Origin: Desulfovibrio litoralis DSM 11393
GTDB lineage: Bacteria; Desulfobacterota; Desulfovibrionia; Desulfovibrionales; Desulfovibrionaceae
NCBI RefSeq assembly: GCF_900143255.1
Contig: NZ_FRDI01000014.1
Span: 1-64,000 of the forward strand
Direction of reading: 5' to 3'
DNA length: 64,000 nucleotides
Under the pieces are notes generated by a model. The model searched no databases. It worked only from the letters and a program-made list of their open reading frames with translations, and had not been told where the DNA came from. Of the stretch, positions 1 through 8,074 are shown piece by piece. Numbering within the stretch: the stretch's first letter is position 1; each line of letters opens with the position of its first letter. The translations under genes were made by a program, and so were the position numbers.

Positions 1-77
1 TGGCGTCCCCAAGGGGATTTGAACCCCTGTCGACGCCGTGAAAGGGCGTTGTCCTGGGCCAGCTAGACGATGGGGAC
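1..77 (-). tRNA. tRNA-Glu (anticodon UUC), copy 1
   Basis: Read on the minus strand this folds as a standard cloverleaf. The acceptor stem GTCCCCA pairs with TGGGGAC, followed by a G discriminator and an encoded CCA at position 1. The T arm is AGGGGTTCAAATCCCCT, and the anticodon loop CTTTCAC gives UUC, so it inserts glutamate. It is identical to the second copy 162 bp to the right and should be the distal gene of a two-tRNA transcript. Its terminator would lie outside the window. Confidence 0.97.
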
Positions 78-162
78 GCTTGGTCTTTAAGCAAAAAGCC
101 TAAAGATAAATTTAATAAAACCAAAAAAGGTTACATCATTCAGATACAACCTAAGAAATTTG

Positions 163-239
163 TGGCGTCCCCAAGGGGATTTGAACCCCTGTCGACGCCG
201 TGAAAGGGCGTTGTCCTGGGCCAGCTAGACGATGGGGAC
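163..239 (-). tRNA. tRNA-Glu (anticodon UUC), copy 2
   Basis: Sequence identical to the copy at 1-77, with the same cloverleaf, UUC anticodon and encoded CCA. The similarity continues for about 25 bp into the 5' flank, where both copies have a CTTTAGGC-TTTTT-GCTTAAAG-type hairpin, so the duplicated unit included a leader segment. This is the promoter-proximal gene of the pair. Confidence 0.97.
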
Positions 240-307
240 GCTTGATCTTTAAGCAAAAAGCCTAAAGGATAAACAACAAACATATAAAAATCTTGTTGCG
301 AAGTGAA

Positions 308-336
308 TATTTATGCAAGTTCCGAGAAATTGTCAA
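308..336 (-). promoter_or_regulatory. sigma70-type promoter of the tRNA-Glu pair
   Basis: On the minus strand a consensus -35 TTGACA (331-336) is followed by exactly 17 bp and then TAAATA (308-313). The predicted start is near 301, giving a leader of about 60 nt before the first tRNA. This is one of the best promoter matches in the window. Confidence 0.75.
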
Positions 337-510
337 CTATTTTTTTATAAAAAGCAAATATTTTTTGAAAAAATAACAAATTAATTAAGAACTTAAAATT
401 TATTAAATTATTTAAAGATATTATATCTGCAACCCCTGAAATGTTATTCTTTCAACAACATTATGCCACTATTAGGTATACACAATAGCATCAAACTATT
501 CCCACGTGAA

Positions 511-1581
511 TCAACACGCAGCCACCCAAAAATCGGCATCACGGAGAAATTCAAGGAAGCTTGCGGGTTTTTTACGTGAAAGCCATTTTTTTGTAATGCG
601 AAAACGCCCTGCAACCGAATCCCATTCCATTGTACAAGTATCCCAAACAAGGTTTTGCTCTACCTGATATACCATATAAAAAAAACGAAAACGTTCACTC
701 ATATGTTCCAATGTTATGGGGGGATAAGAACTAGCGTATGCACCAAGTTTTTCCAAAATATGCCTATCCTTTTCGCCTATTGCTGAAAGATTCCCGGAAA
801 GTAGCATGTCTTGCAATTCTTTTTTAGGTAATTCAGTAGGATACGCTTCGTCATTAAACTGTTCCGGATCAAAGAATATTAAGGCTGATTCATGAATATT
901 ATGATAGGTTTTGTAAAAGCTTCCATTTTCAAGGCTTAACTGTGGGTCGTTTATCTGTTCTACTTCCTTGGCCTTATCAGCCAACGCTAAAGGAGCATCA
1001 TCAATAAGCAATGTTGTGGAAGGTACATATAACCCAAAAGGGATTTGTTTTAGTTGTAAAGTGGTTGTGGTACCTTGCCTTGGAATTTCTGCGGTAAGAA
1101 AAAAAGCCGCCTCATCATTTTTTGGCAAAGAAAAATGTTCCGGTAAAAACATTTGAAGACCAAAACCAACGGGCATATAGCTTGTGATTGGTTCGCTAGC
1201 GACTATGCCATTTACATGCCTATAAATACATGTTGTTTCTTTATTTCTAAGAAATAGATAACCTCCATTGCGTTTGGCATACGCGGCCGCCGTAATTTTA
1301 CCAGGACAATCACATGGGGAAGCATCTAGATGAAGCTCCATATAGCCATTTTTTTTATCGTATAATAAAGTATCATACTCTTCAAACACCCCTTGAATTT
1401 CTTCACCCGCTAAAAACTCTGCCTTGTGTGAGCGTATATCCCCTGTGTCCAAAAGTTCATTATATGATATACCAAACATAAATTGAGATAACCCATCATC
1501 TCTACTCTGGGTAGCACCGACAATATTCGGCATAAGTAAAAAAACAAAAATCATACAATACAAAAAACATATTCTTTTCAT
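511..1581 (-). CDS. secreted protein of unknown function
   Basis: I do not recognise this family. The product is about 356 residues. It begins MKRICFLYCM followed by a hydrophobic stretch ending near NIVGA-TQ, a typical Sec signal peptide, so the mature protein should be periplasmic or exposed. The mature part mixes polar and aromatic residues with no membrane segment. Two cysteines lie close together (CDCPG) about 95 residues in. The ATG at 1581 is chosen because GGAGGA sits six bases upstream; an upstream in-frame TTG at 1593 would place that ribosome site inside the coding region. The gene lies downstream of the kdsB remnant on the same strand and has no obvious functional partner. Confidence 0.7.
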   Translation of the reverse strand: MKRICFLYCMIFVFLLMPNIVGATQSRDDGLSQFMFGISYNELLDTGDIRSHKAEFLAGEEIQGVFEEYDTLLYDKKNGYMELHLDASPCDCPGKITAAAYAKRNGGYLFLRNKETTCIYRHVNGIVASEPITSYMPVGFGLQMFLPEHFSLPKNDEAAFFLTAEIPRQGTTTTLQLKQIPFGLYVPSTTLLIDDAPLALADKAKEVEQINDPQLSLENGSFYKTYHNIHESALIFFDPEQFNDEAYPTELPKKELQDMLLSGNLSAIGEKDRHILEKLGAYASSYPPITLEHMSERFRFFYMVYQVEQNLVWDTCTMEWDSVAGRFRITKKWLSRKKPASFLEFLRDADFWVAAC

Positions 1582-1599
1582 GTATTCCTCCAATAAAAA

Positions 1600-2177
1600 T
1601 TGTCTTAGATATTTTGCATAATCTTTATAACTTTTTCCAAATCTTCGGGGCTGTCGACTCCAAAGCTCTGGCAGTTTACTTTTTTCACTCTAATTGGAAT
1701 GTTATTTTCTAAAAAACGCAGTTGTTCTAATTTTTCCAGATTTTCTAAACGCCCCGGAGCTAGTTGAGTAAACTGTTTTAAAGTTTTTAAGCGAAAGGCA
1801 TAAAAGCCCAGGTGCATTAAAAAAATATTTTCGACGTTATCACATTCATCTCTTAAATAAGGAATTAACGAACGAGAAAAGTATAAGGTTGTCTTAGATA
1901 TTTTGCATAATCTTTATAACTTTTTCCAAATCTTCGGGGCTGTCGACTCCAAAGCTCTGGCAGTTTACTTTTTTCACTCTAATTGGAATGTTATTTTCTA
2001 AAAAACGCAGTTGTTCTAATTTTTCCAGATTTTCTAAACGCCCCGGAGCTAGTTGAGTAAACTGTTTTAAAGTTTTTAAGCGAAAGGCATAAAAGCCCAG
2101 GTGCATTAAAAAAATATTTTCGACGTTATCACATTCATCTCTTAAATAAGGAATTAACGAACGAGAAAAGTATAAGG
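1600..2177. repeat. 289-bp exact tandem duplication (kdsB 3' end)
   Basis: Positions 1600-1888 and 1889-2177 read as the same 289 bp, back to back with no spacer. The right copy is the genuine 3' end of kdsB; the left copy is an extra fragment. I saw no mismatch between the two, so the event is recent, under gene conversion, or an assembly duplication. Confidence 0.93.
1605..1888 (-). pseudogene. duplicated 3' fragment of kdsB
   Basis: This repeats the last ~95 codons of kdsB, including its stop. It follows the kdsB stop codon directly and lacks the nucleotide-binding N-terminal part, so it cannot be a working cytidylyltransferase. An in-frame ATG at 1817 exists but has no convincing ribosome site. 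It is best read as a non-functional by-product of the tandem duplication. Confidence 0.85.
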
Positions 2178-2649
2178 CATCACCATTATTGGCTAAAACG
2201 ACTTTTACTCTATCCGGACTTGTCGATTCTTCTTTTGTTAAGGGGCGTGCTAACGTACTAACCTGAACAGCTTGGTCGTTAAAGGCTTCTACTAAAGCGT
2301 CTAACAGGCTTGGGTTAAGAGCCGGCTCATCGCCTTGAATATTTACGACAACCGCATTTTCAGGCAGTTTCAAGTTTACAGCCGCCTCATAAACACGGTC
2401 GGTTCCGCTCTGATGCCAATCTCCCGTTAAAACAACAGGCACATCAAGTTTAACAGCCGCATCAAAAATACGCTGGTCATCAGTCGCCAAACTAACGCTT
2501 ATCAGAGATGAACATTGTTTAGCTCTTTGATAAACATGCCAAAACATGGGCTTTCCGCATATTTCTACTAAAGGCTTACCGGGAAAACGTGTTGAGCCGA
2601 AGCGTGCCGGAATAATTCCATAACACATAGGTATAATTGAATTTTGCAA
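1894..2649 (-). CDS. kdsB: 3-deoxy-manno-octulosonate cytidylyltransferase
   Basis: Activates Kdo with CTP to give CMP-Kdo, the donor for the inner core of lipopolysaccharide, in the cytoplasm. The family signature [16 protein letters not shown] lies near the N-terminus, followed by LATDD and the metal/substrate motif VVNIQGDEP. The product is about 251 residues, the usual size. The start is a TTG at 2649, supported by GGTGGGG five bases upstream; the ATG at 2628 would fit the family's typical N-terminus but has no ribosome site. Its last 284 bp are duplicated immediately downstream. Kdo synthesis fits the Gram-negative envelope genes elsewhere in the window. Confidence 0.95.
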   Translation of the reverse strand: MQNSIIPMCYGIIPARFGSTRFPGKPLVEICGKPMFWHVYQRAKQCSSLISVSLATDDQRIFDAAVKLDVPVVLTGDWHQSGTDRVYEAAVNLKLPENAVVVNIQGDEPALNPSLLDALVEAFNDQAVQVSTLARPLTKEESTSPDRVKVVLANNGDALYFSRSLIPYLRDECDNVENIFLMHLGFYAFRLKTLKQFTQLAPGRLENLEKLEQLRFLENNIPIRVKKVNCQSFGVDSPEDLEKVIKIMQNI

Positions 2650-2721
2650 AATAACCCCACCTAATTATATTAATAAAAAAGAATTTTATAAACTGTTAAT
2701 TTAATCAAATCATCATAAATA

Positions 2722-2820
2722 AAGACCATTGCAAAACTCAGTTTTTCGTTCTTTTGCCATCGTTTTATGCTCTCTAGACACACAACATAAAACATCTTAA
2801 GTCATAAAAAGCTACGACTT
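2722..2820 (+). repeat. dispersed hairpin element, copy A (5' part)
   Basis: Starts AAGACCATTGCAAAACTC and continues through the TTTTATGCTC...CATAAAAC hairpin and the CTTAAG segment found in the other copies, then degenerates. The 3' end of the element is missing. It lies in the divergent gap between kdsB and the gene at 2996. Confidence 0.8.
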
Positions 2821-2995
2821 TATTATATAATAAGCGACTAAATAAAAAAAGTAGTTTTTTATTCATTCAAAATAAAGAGTTACTGTAATTAGTCTTCGTT
2901 TTTAATCTCTAAACTTTTACTCCAAACTGTCGATAAGTTATGACAGCAAACGTGCCAAATTAAATAAAATATAAGCACCTGATGTGGAGTTTAAT

Positions 2996-3739
2996 ATGAA
3001 TATCAACAGTATAGAATTAAGTTTTGACTCTCTTTTTTCAAACTTTTCTTCCGCACAACAAAGTCAATCCGCAGGTTTTTCAAAACAGCGTCGTTTTAGC
3101 AAGATTAATGATATTTCTACTACTGCCGCTGATTATTTATCAAATAAATCTATCGAATCAAAATATAATGTTAAGCTTAACGAGCTTTCTGCGGAAGACC
3201 TTGAGGCATACAAAAAACAAAGTGCCGAACTCAAAGACGCCCTAGCCAAGACAATTAACTTTGTCGGAAAAAACTTTGGTGAAGAAGTCGCCACTGTTGT
3301 TACGGCTATGCTTTATAAAAATACAAGCGAAAGTTTAAACGAAGAAAACCTTGGTCAGGGTTTGCTAGAAGCCACAACTTTTATTGATAAAAATTTAGGA
3401 ACAGATTCCGGAGATAAATTTTTGGCATATCTAAATCAAAATATCAATAATGCCATGAATAATTTTTTTGAAAACGGTAAAAATGAAGTTTTTATTGCTA
3501 TAAATACAAGCTCTAACAACTATACCGTTCCGGGTTTATCAAAGGTTGGAGAAGAAGCAAACAAAACAACTATCAGCAACTTTGACGCTCTTATTCAAAG
3601 TGTTAAACTAAGCGTTGATAATCTGCGTGCCAATAAGTTTAACAGCGAACAACTGCATTTAATAAAAAAATATGACAATACGGGAACAGCAAGTTTAATT
3701 ACGCCGGAGTCTGGTTTTTTATTGGAAACAGCAGTTTAA
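2996..3739 (+). CDS. hypothetical protein, helix-rich, cytoplasmic
   Basis: I do not recognise this protein of about 247 residues. It has no signal peptide or membrane segment, a Ser/Gln-rich N-terminus (first ~40 residues), and then predicted amphipathic helices rich in Asn, Lys, Glu and Leu. No catalytic motif is visible. The ATG at 2996 is preferred over an upstream GTG at 2984 because GTGGAG lies six bases before it. It stands alone, upstream of cheW on the same strand but separated from it by 188 bp of AT-rich DNA. The low-complexity N-terminus resembles flagellar or secreted-protein leaders, but this is only a resemblance. Confidence 0.65.
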   Translation: MNINSIELSFDSLFSNFSSAQQSQSAGFSKQRRFSKINDISTTAADYLSNKSIESKYNVKLNELSAEDLEAYKKQSAELKDALAKTINFVGKNFGEEVATVVTAMLYKNTSESLNEENLGQGLLEATTFIDKNLGTDSGDKFLAYLNQNINNAMNNFFENGKNEVFIAINTSSNNYTVPGLSKVGEEANKTTISNFDALIQSVKLSVDNLRANKFNSEQLHLIKKYDNTGTASLITPESGFLLETAV

Positions 3740-3927
3740 ATTAAAATCTTTAAAATTCTTCAGAATCATTTTGTATAGCTCTTTACTAAAAATTATAAAA
3801 AGTATATAAGAAATAAATAATAGAACTATACAACTTCATCTATAGTATAAATTTAATTTTTTATTTTAATACAAAGTATACTCTATACTAAGATATTAAG
3901 CGACTGGAAAAACAAAGGGAGAATAGA

Positions 3928-4401
3928 ATGGATCATTCCCAAAAAAAAGACGACGAACTTTTACAACTTGTTACCTTTAGCATAGGGGAAGAAGAGTTTG
4001 GCGTTGATATTCTTAAAGTTCAAGAAATTATTCGCACTATGGAAATTACAAAAGTTCCAAGAGCGCAAGAATTTGTTGAGGGCGTTATAAATCTAAGAGG
4101 AAAGGTTATTCCGATTATCGATTTAAGAAGACGCTTTGGTCTCCACTCTAAAGAACACGATAAACACACTCGCATTATTGTTATTGAAATAAATAACATG
4201 ATTGTAGGCTTTGTGGTTGACTCGGTTTCTGAAGTCTTGCGAATTCCCGCAAGCACGGTAGAACCACCACCACCTGTCGTAGCCGGCTTAGAATCAGAAT
4301 ATATTAACGGAGTCGGAAAGTTACATGACCGCTTATTAATATTGCTTGATCTTGATAAATTATTATCCAGTGCTGATCTTGAAGCTTTAGCACAAGTATA
4401 A
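3928..4401 (+). CDS. cheW: chemotaxis coupling protein CheW
   Basis: CheW links chemoreceptors to the histidine kinase CheA. The product is 157 residues and a single CheW domain: LVTFSIGEEEFGVDILKVQEI at the N-terminus, VPRAQEFVEGVINLRGKVIPIIDLR in the middle and VDSVSEVLRI toward the C-terminus, all in family order. GGGAG lies nine bases before the ATG. A strong terminator follows, and a chemoreceptor gene converges from the other side, so receptor and coupling protein are neighbours but on separate transcripts. No other che genes lie in the window. Confidence 0.95.
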   Translation: MDHSQKKDDELLQLVTFSIGEEEFGVDILKVQEIIRTMEITKVPRAQEFVEGVINLRGKVIPIIDLRRRFGLHSKEHDKHTRIIVIEINNMIVGFVVDSVSEVLRIPASTVEPPPPVVAGLESEYINGVGKLHDRLLILLDLDKLLSSADLEALAQV

Positions 4402-4421
4402 GAATTGAAATATCTTAAACA

Positions 4422-4458
4422 AAAAAAGACTTTAGAATAACACTCTAAAGTCTTTTTT
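4422..4458 (+). terminator. terminator of cheW
   Basis: Arms AAAAAGACTTTAGA and TCTAAAGTCTTTTTT with a short loop, ending in a T run 21 bases after the cheW stop. The A run on the other side means it could also stop transcripts of the converging chemoreceptor gene. Confidence 0.88.
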
Positions 4459-4486
4459 ATTGGTTTTAAGATTAGCAAGCTACCTA

Positions 4487-4598
4487 TATCAATTGCATGG
4501 TATCAATTACTTGGTATCAAGTACCTGGTATCAATTGTTTTGTATCAATTACTTGGTATCAAGTACCTGGTATCAATTGTTTTGTATCAATTATTTGG
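4487..4598. repeat. 14-bp minisatellite, eight units
   Basis: Eight head-to-tail 14-bp units of the form TATCAATTACTTGG with a few variants. Units 2-4 and 5-7 are the same three variants in the same order, so there is a 42-bp higher-order period. The last unit overlaps the final four codons and the stop of the chemoreceptor gene (4587). Confidence 0.95.
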
Positions 4599-5834
4599 CA
4601 ATTTTAAACTTTTAGCCAATGAATAAAGCTCATTAATTTGAATAAACAATTCTTTAACCGCCAACTCGGAATTCTGCATGGCGTCTGCGTTATTTTGGTC
4701 TAATAATTTAATTTCATTTAAAACGGCAGTAACTTTATGGCTTGTTTCCGATTGTTCACCTGTTGCAACAACCACAAGCTGTAGTTGATCGTTTACCTTA
4801 CTCGAACCCGCAACTATTTCATTAAGAGCCATACTTGATTGGTTAATAAAATCAGTTGCATAATTTAGATCAGAGGCAACTCTTTCCGTTGTGCTTATGC
4901 TGGTGTGCGTATTATTTTGTACAGTTAAGATAACGCTTTCTACTTCTTTGGTTGCAAACATGGTTTTTTCAGCCAGTTTTCTAACCGCTCCGGCAACAAC
5001 CGAGAAACCTTTTCCCGCTTCCCCTGCTCTAGCGGCTTCAATAGCGGCATTTAAAGCTAAAAGGTTAGTTTGATCGGCAACTTCGTCAATTAAGGTAATT
5101 ACTTTACCTATTTTTTGAACTTGCTCCCCTAATCCCTCGATATGTTCTTTTAATTGAGTGATTGTGCTTTGCACGGTGCCAATTGCGGCTACGCTTTGAT
5201 TAACGATCGCATTGCCGTGTTCTGCTTTATTTTTTGAATTATCAGCAGCATCAGAAACCAAACTGGTATTTTGATTGATTCCAACAACATTAGCGTTCAT
5301 TTCGTCCATAGCACTCACGCAGGCAGCAATTTTTTTATGTTGCACCTCTGAACTCTCTAAAATTGTTTCCATCTGAGTATCAAGCTGTTTACCCGCATTA
5401 ATCAAACGCTCTACGACTTGTTCAACTCTTGAGGCGGTTTGAGATATGATTTTATAACCTTCTTCTGCATTAGTTTTGGCAACATTAGCCTCTTGCATGG
5501 CTTTTTCGGCGAGTTCTTTGTTTTTAACCGCCTCACGCCTTTCTTCTTCTTCTATAACAATTTGCTTTTCAAGAGTTACAATCATATCTTGAAGTTGGTC
5601 ATTAAATAAGTCGGCTTTTGCTTTAAATATGCCCATAATATGAGCGGCACCACCTAAAAAAATAGGTGCCGAAGTAATCATAAAAAGTAAAGGAACTCGG
5701 CTATAAATGCCTAACATATTCCCAATAGACACGGTTAAGTCATTATACCAAAACTCAAAAATTAACGCAAAAATAGGAAACATAAACCCAAAAGCGATAC
5801 CAAAGACAGTATATTGGAAAACAGTTTTATTCAT
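4587..5834 (-). CDS. methyl-accepting chemotaxis protein without a large sensor domain
   Basis: 415 residues. Two membrane segments lie at roughly 5-30 and 47-70 with only a short loop between them, so there is no periplasmic ligand domain; signals must come from the membrane, the loop or the cytoplasm. A coiled coil (about 85-130, [17 protein letters not shown]) leads into the cytoplasmic signalling domain, whose hairpin tip is seen as [20 protein letters not shown] followed by [18 protein letters not shown]. In most receptors the residue after VVAG or VVAD is Glu; here it is Ala. The gene converges on cheW and its stop lies inside the minisatellite, so gain or loss of repeat units could alter the C-terminus. 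Confidence 0.93.
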   Translation of the reverse strand: MNKTVFQYTVFGIAFGFMFPIFALIFEFWYNDLTVSIGNMLGIYSRVPLLFMITSAPIFLGGAAHIMGIFKAKADLFNDQLQDMIVTLEKQIVIEEEERREAVKNKELAEKAMQEANVAKTNAEEGYKIISQTASRVEQVVERLINAGKQLDTQMETILESSEVQHKKIAACVSAMDEMNANVVGINQNTSLVSDAADNSKNKAEHGNAIVNQSVAAIGTVQSTITQLKEHIEGLGEQVQKIGKVITLIDEVADQTNLLALNAAIEAARAGEAGKGFSVVAGAVRKLAEKTMFATKEVESVILTVQNNTHTSISTTERVASDLNYATDFINQSSMALNEIVAGSSKVNDQLQLVVVATGEQSETSHKVTAVLNEIKLLDQNNADAMQNSELAVKELFIQINELYSLAKSLKLPNN

Positions 5835-6140
5835 TAGTTGACTCTAAAGATATTGTTAGCTGGAATAACAGAGTAATATAAAATAAACGAGTAATAATTT
5901 TTGATAAAAGTATATTATAAAAAAGAAATGATATATCCTTTATCGGCATAAATTACTTTATTCATAATATTTTTATAAAAATTATACAAATAATAAAAAA
6001 CAAGGTATTTCTAAAATTTGATATAACCCTTATATATAAAAAAACATATCTTTACAATCATTTTAAAATTGTTGTATAAACAAGCTGTTGGGCATATAAT
6101 ATATTACAAATATTTACTTCATTTTAAAAACAAAAAAAAC
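5835..6140. other. divergent intergenic region, very AT-rich
   Basis: 306 bp between the divergent chemoreceptor and GT9 genes. It must hold promoters for both, but it is so AT-rich that many -10-like hexamers occur and I cannot select one. I see no open reading frame, no copy of the hairpin element and no structured RNA. Confidence 0.6.
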
Positions 6141-7625
6141 ATGTCAACAAACCCTATTCTTATTATCCAAATGCAACGCATGGGAGACCTTATTTTAAGC
6201 TTTCCATTGGTGAGTTTTTTGGAAAAAAACTTTCAGACCAACCCCATCTGGATAGTCGCAGAAGAGAATTATTTTTCCGAGCTATTACCGATTTCACCAA
6301 ACGTTACTTATTTTCCTTACTCCGCCGCCCACCGATTAATAACCAGACCTTATCACGGCATTATTAATTTAAGCCACCGAACCGAATCTGCCGAACTAGT
6401 GAAACAGCTCAAGCATGATTGGTTTTATGGCTATTACCTTGATGAAGATAACAATTTGAGAATAAAAGGAAATTGGCAAATCTATCGTGCCAGTCTCACA
6501 CACAATAATCGCCATAACCACTATCATTGGTCTGACTTAAACATTTTAGATATAGCTCAACATATTAAAATCAATAGCAATAATGATTATGCCGAATCAT
6601 CTCATAAAGTAGCTCTTCCACATTTTAATTGGGCAAAACCTGAAGTAACAAAGAAAAAAAACGCTCGCATTGGTATCTTTGTCGGAGCAAGTCAAGCTGA
6701 AAAACACCCGAATGCTAATTTTTTTGCCGAACTTGTCCTTGCATTGTTTAAACTTGGACACAAACCCGTTTTACTCGGTGGAAAAACAGAAGAGAAAATG
6801 GGAGCAGAAATATGCGATCAATTACAAGGATTGCACGGCATAAATCTCTGCGGACACTTTTCCATTGCAGAACTTGTGGAAATGTTAAAAAAAATAGATT
6901 TATTTATCTGCCCCGACACCGGACCTTTACACCTAGCAAGCTTATTGGGCGTTAAAACAATAAATCTTTCACTCGGTAATGTTAGTGCTTTTGAAACAGG
7001 ACCAAACAGCCCGGGACACTTGATTGTATCGGCAAATTTAAGCTGTGTAGGTTGTTGGAAATGTGAACGCAATTTAAAATGTCATAATTTTTTTAAACCG
7101 CTAAAAATAGCACAAATCGCCAACGAACTTATTTTAGGACGAGAACAAAACCTCAAACGCCTCAACTTAAAGGGCTTAAATTTATATATAAGCGATAGAA
7201 ACTATTTAGGGGAATTATCAGGATTATATAAACTCAAGCCGATATTAGGAAAAGACGCAAGACAAAATTTCAATATAAAAACAGCATTTAGTGTTTTTTG
7301 GCAAAGTTTTTTTTATGAGCATCTTTCAAAAAATTTTGCACCTAATCAAGAAAATTCAACGTTTAAACTAAAACTAAAAAAAGAATTAGAAACCATTAAT
7401 CCAAAGTTATTATTGAAATATAACCAAGCTTTAATCAAGCTGTGTCGCTATTTTGCAGGCAAGCTGAATATAAACAAAAAAAATACCTTTGATAATTTCT
7501 GGATAAATTATCCGCCCTGTATCCGCCCTTTAACTAGCTTTTGCCAACTTTGGCTTGATAATAACGATTATTCAAAAGCGGCGTATATTCAGGTTTTACA
7601 ACTAACCGAATCAGCCCGCCTCTAA
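6141..7625 (+). CDS. glycosyltransferase family 9 (heptosyltransferase-like)
   Basis: About 494 residues from ATG 6141. The first ~330 form a GT9/ADP-heptose:LPS heptosyltransferase unit: QMQRMGDLILSFPLVSFLE near the start, GIFVGASQAEKHPNANFFAEL at the start of the second Rossmann domain, and the family's DLFICPDTGPLHLASLLG nucleotide-sugar motif. After a cysteine cluster (CVGCWKCERNLKC) there is a ~150-residue extension with no recognised domain, making the protein longer than WaaC/WaaF (about 320-350). An upstream in-frame TTG at 6069 is less likely because the domain begins right at the ATG, although neither start has a clear ribosome site. It probably adds a heptose or related sugar to LPS core or another glycan. 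Confidence 0.88.
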   Translation: MSTNPILIIQMQRMGDLILSFPLVSFLEKNFQTNPIWIVAEENYFSELLPISPNVTYFPYSAAHRLITRPYHGIINLSHRTESAELVKQLKHDWFYGYYLDEDNNLRIKGNWQIYRASLTHNNRHNHYHWSDLNILDIAQHIKINSNNDYAESSHKVALPHFNWAKPEVTKKKNARIGIFVGASQAEKHPNANFFAELVLALFKLGHKPVLLGGKTEEKMGAEICDQLQGLHGINLCGHFSIAELVEMLKKIDLFICPDTGPLHLASLLGVKTINLSLGNVSAFETGPNSPGHLIVSANLSCVGCWKCERNLKCHNFFKPLKIAQIANELILGREQNLKRLNLKGLNLYISDRNYLGELSGLYKLKPILGKDARQNFNIKTAFSVFWQSFFYEHLSKNFAPNQENSTFKLKLKKELETINPKLLLKYNQALIKLCRYFAGKLNINKKNTFDNFWINYPPCIRPLTSFCQLWLDNNDYSKAAYIQVLQLTESARL

Positions 7626-7640
7626 GCATTTGCTAGGTAA

Positions 7641-7697
7641 CACCATTGAAAAACTGCGTTTTACTTTCTTTTGTTGTCGTTTGATGCTGTAATATGG
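7641..7697 (+). repeat. dispersed hairpin element, degenerate copy B
   Basis: ACCATTGAAAAACTGCGTTT followed by a TTGTCGTTTGATGCTGTA segment matches the 5' part of the family with several mismatches. No 3' end is present. Confidence 0.55.
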
Positions 7698-7700
7698 AAC

Positions 7701-7728
7701 AAAAAAAAGGGAGTTTTTATACTCCCTT
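7701..7728 (-). terminator. terminator of the dsr operon
   Basis: Read on the minus strand: AAGGGAGT, loop ATAAAA, ACTCCC followed by eight T, starting about 12 bases after the dsrD stop. Arms GGGAGT/ACTCCC. Confidence 0.85.
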
Positions 7729-7740
7729 AAATTTTAAGAC

Positions 7741-7977
7741 TTAGTCTTCGCCTTCAGCGTGGCTTTGTTTGCCGGCACCTTTTAAGCCGTACATAGTAGT
7801 ACTGCCTGAAGACCAAAATTCCAACACTTCTGTGTTAATTAAAGCAGTAAGATATTTTTTTACTTGACGTGGGCTTTCGCCTGGAAACACTTCAAGAAAA
7901 TCATTAAAATAAAATTTACTTTTAGCAGCAGATTTACCTTTAAGGTAATCTACGATTTTTTGTTGATTCTCATCCAT
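7741..7977 (-). CDS. dsrD: dissimilatory sulfite reductase-associated protein DsrD
   Basis: Small winged-helix protein encoded after dsrAB in sulfate and sulfite reducers; it is known as an activator of DsrAB rather than a DNA-binding regulator. From ATG 7977 the product is 78 residues, the usual DsrD length, and reads MDENQQKIVDYLKGKSAAKS, then FYFNDFLEVFPG and VKKYLTALINTEVLEFWSSG as expected for the fold. AAGGGG lies eight bases upstream; an earlier in-frame start at 7995 would put that site in the coding region. It follows dsrB after 97 bp holding a hairpin and an 18-bp tandem repeat, and is followed by the operon terminator. Confidence 0.95.
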   Translation of the reverse strand: MDENQQKIVDYLKGKSAAKSKFYFNDFLEVFPGESPRQVKKYLTALINTEVLEFWSSGSTTMYGLKGAGKQSHAEGED

Positions 7978-7996
7978 AATCAGACCCCTTTTCAAC

Positions 7997-8032
7997 CTAT
8001 TTATTTTAGACCGGCTATTTATTTTAGACCGG
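7997..8032. repeat. 18-bp tandem repeat in the dsrB-dsrD gap
   Basis: CTATTTATTTTAGACCGG occurs twice in direct succession (7997-8014 and 8015-8032). The right copy runs into the GC-rich hairpin at 8028-8055. Confidence 0.93.
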
Positions 8033-8055
8033 GTAAGCTCGAAAACTTACCCGGT
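8028..8055 (-). promoter_or_regulatory. GC-rich hairpin between dsrB and dsrD
   Basis: Perfect 10-bp arms ACCGGGTAAG and CTTACCCGGT around an 8-base loop. On the transcribed strand it is followed by AT-rich sequence without a T run, so it does not look like a simple terminator. An mRNA 3' end stabiliser or processing point that sets a different level for dsrD than for dsrAB is a plausible role. Confidence 0.65.
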
Positions 8056-8074
8056 TTATCAATCATAATTCAGC

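Noticed and set aside
4487-4598. Minisatellite as iterons of a replication origin
   Set aside because: 14-bp units without DnaA boxes or a replication gene nearby; the position at a gene end fits slippage better.
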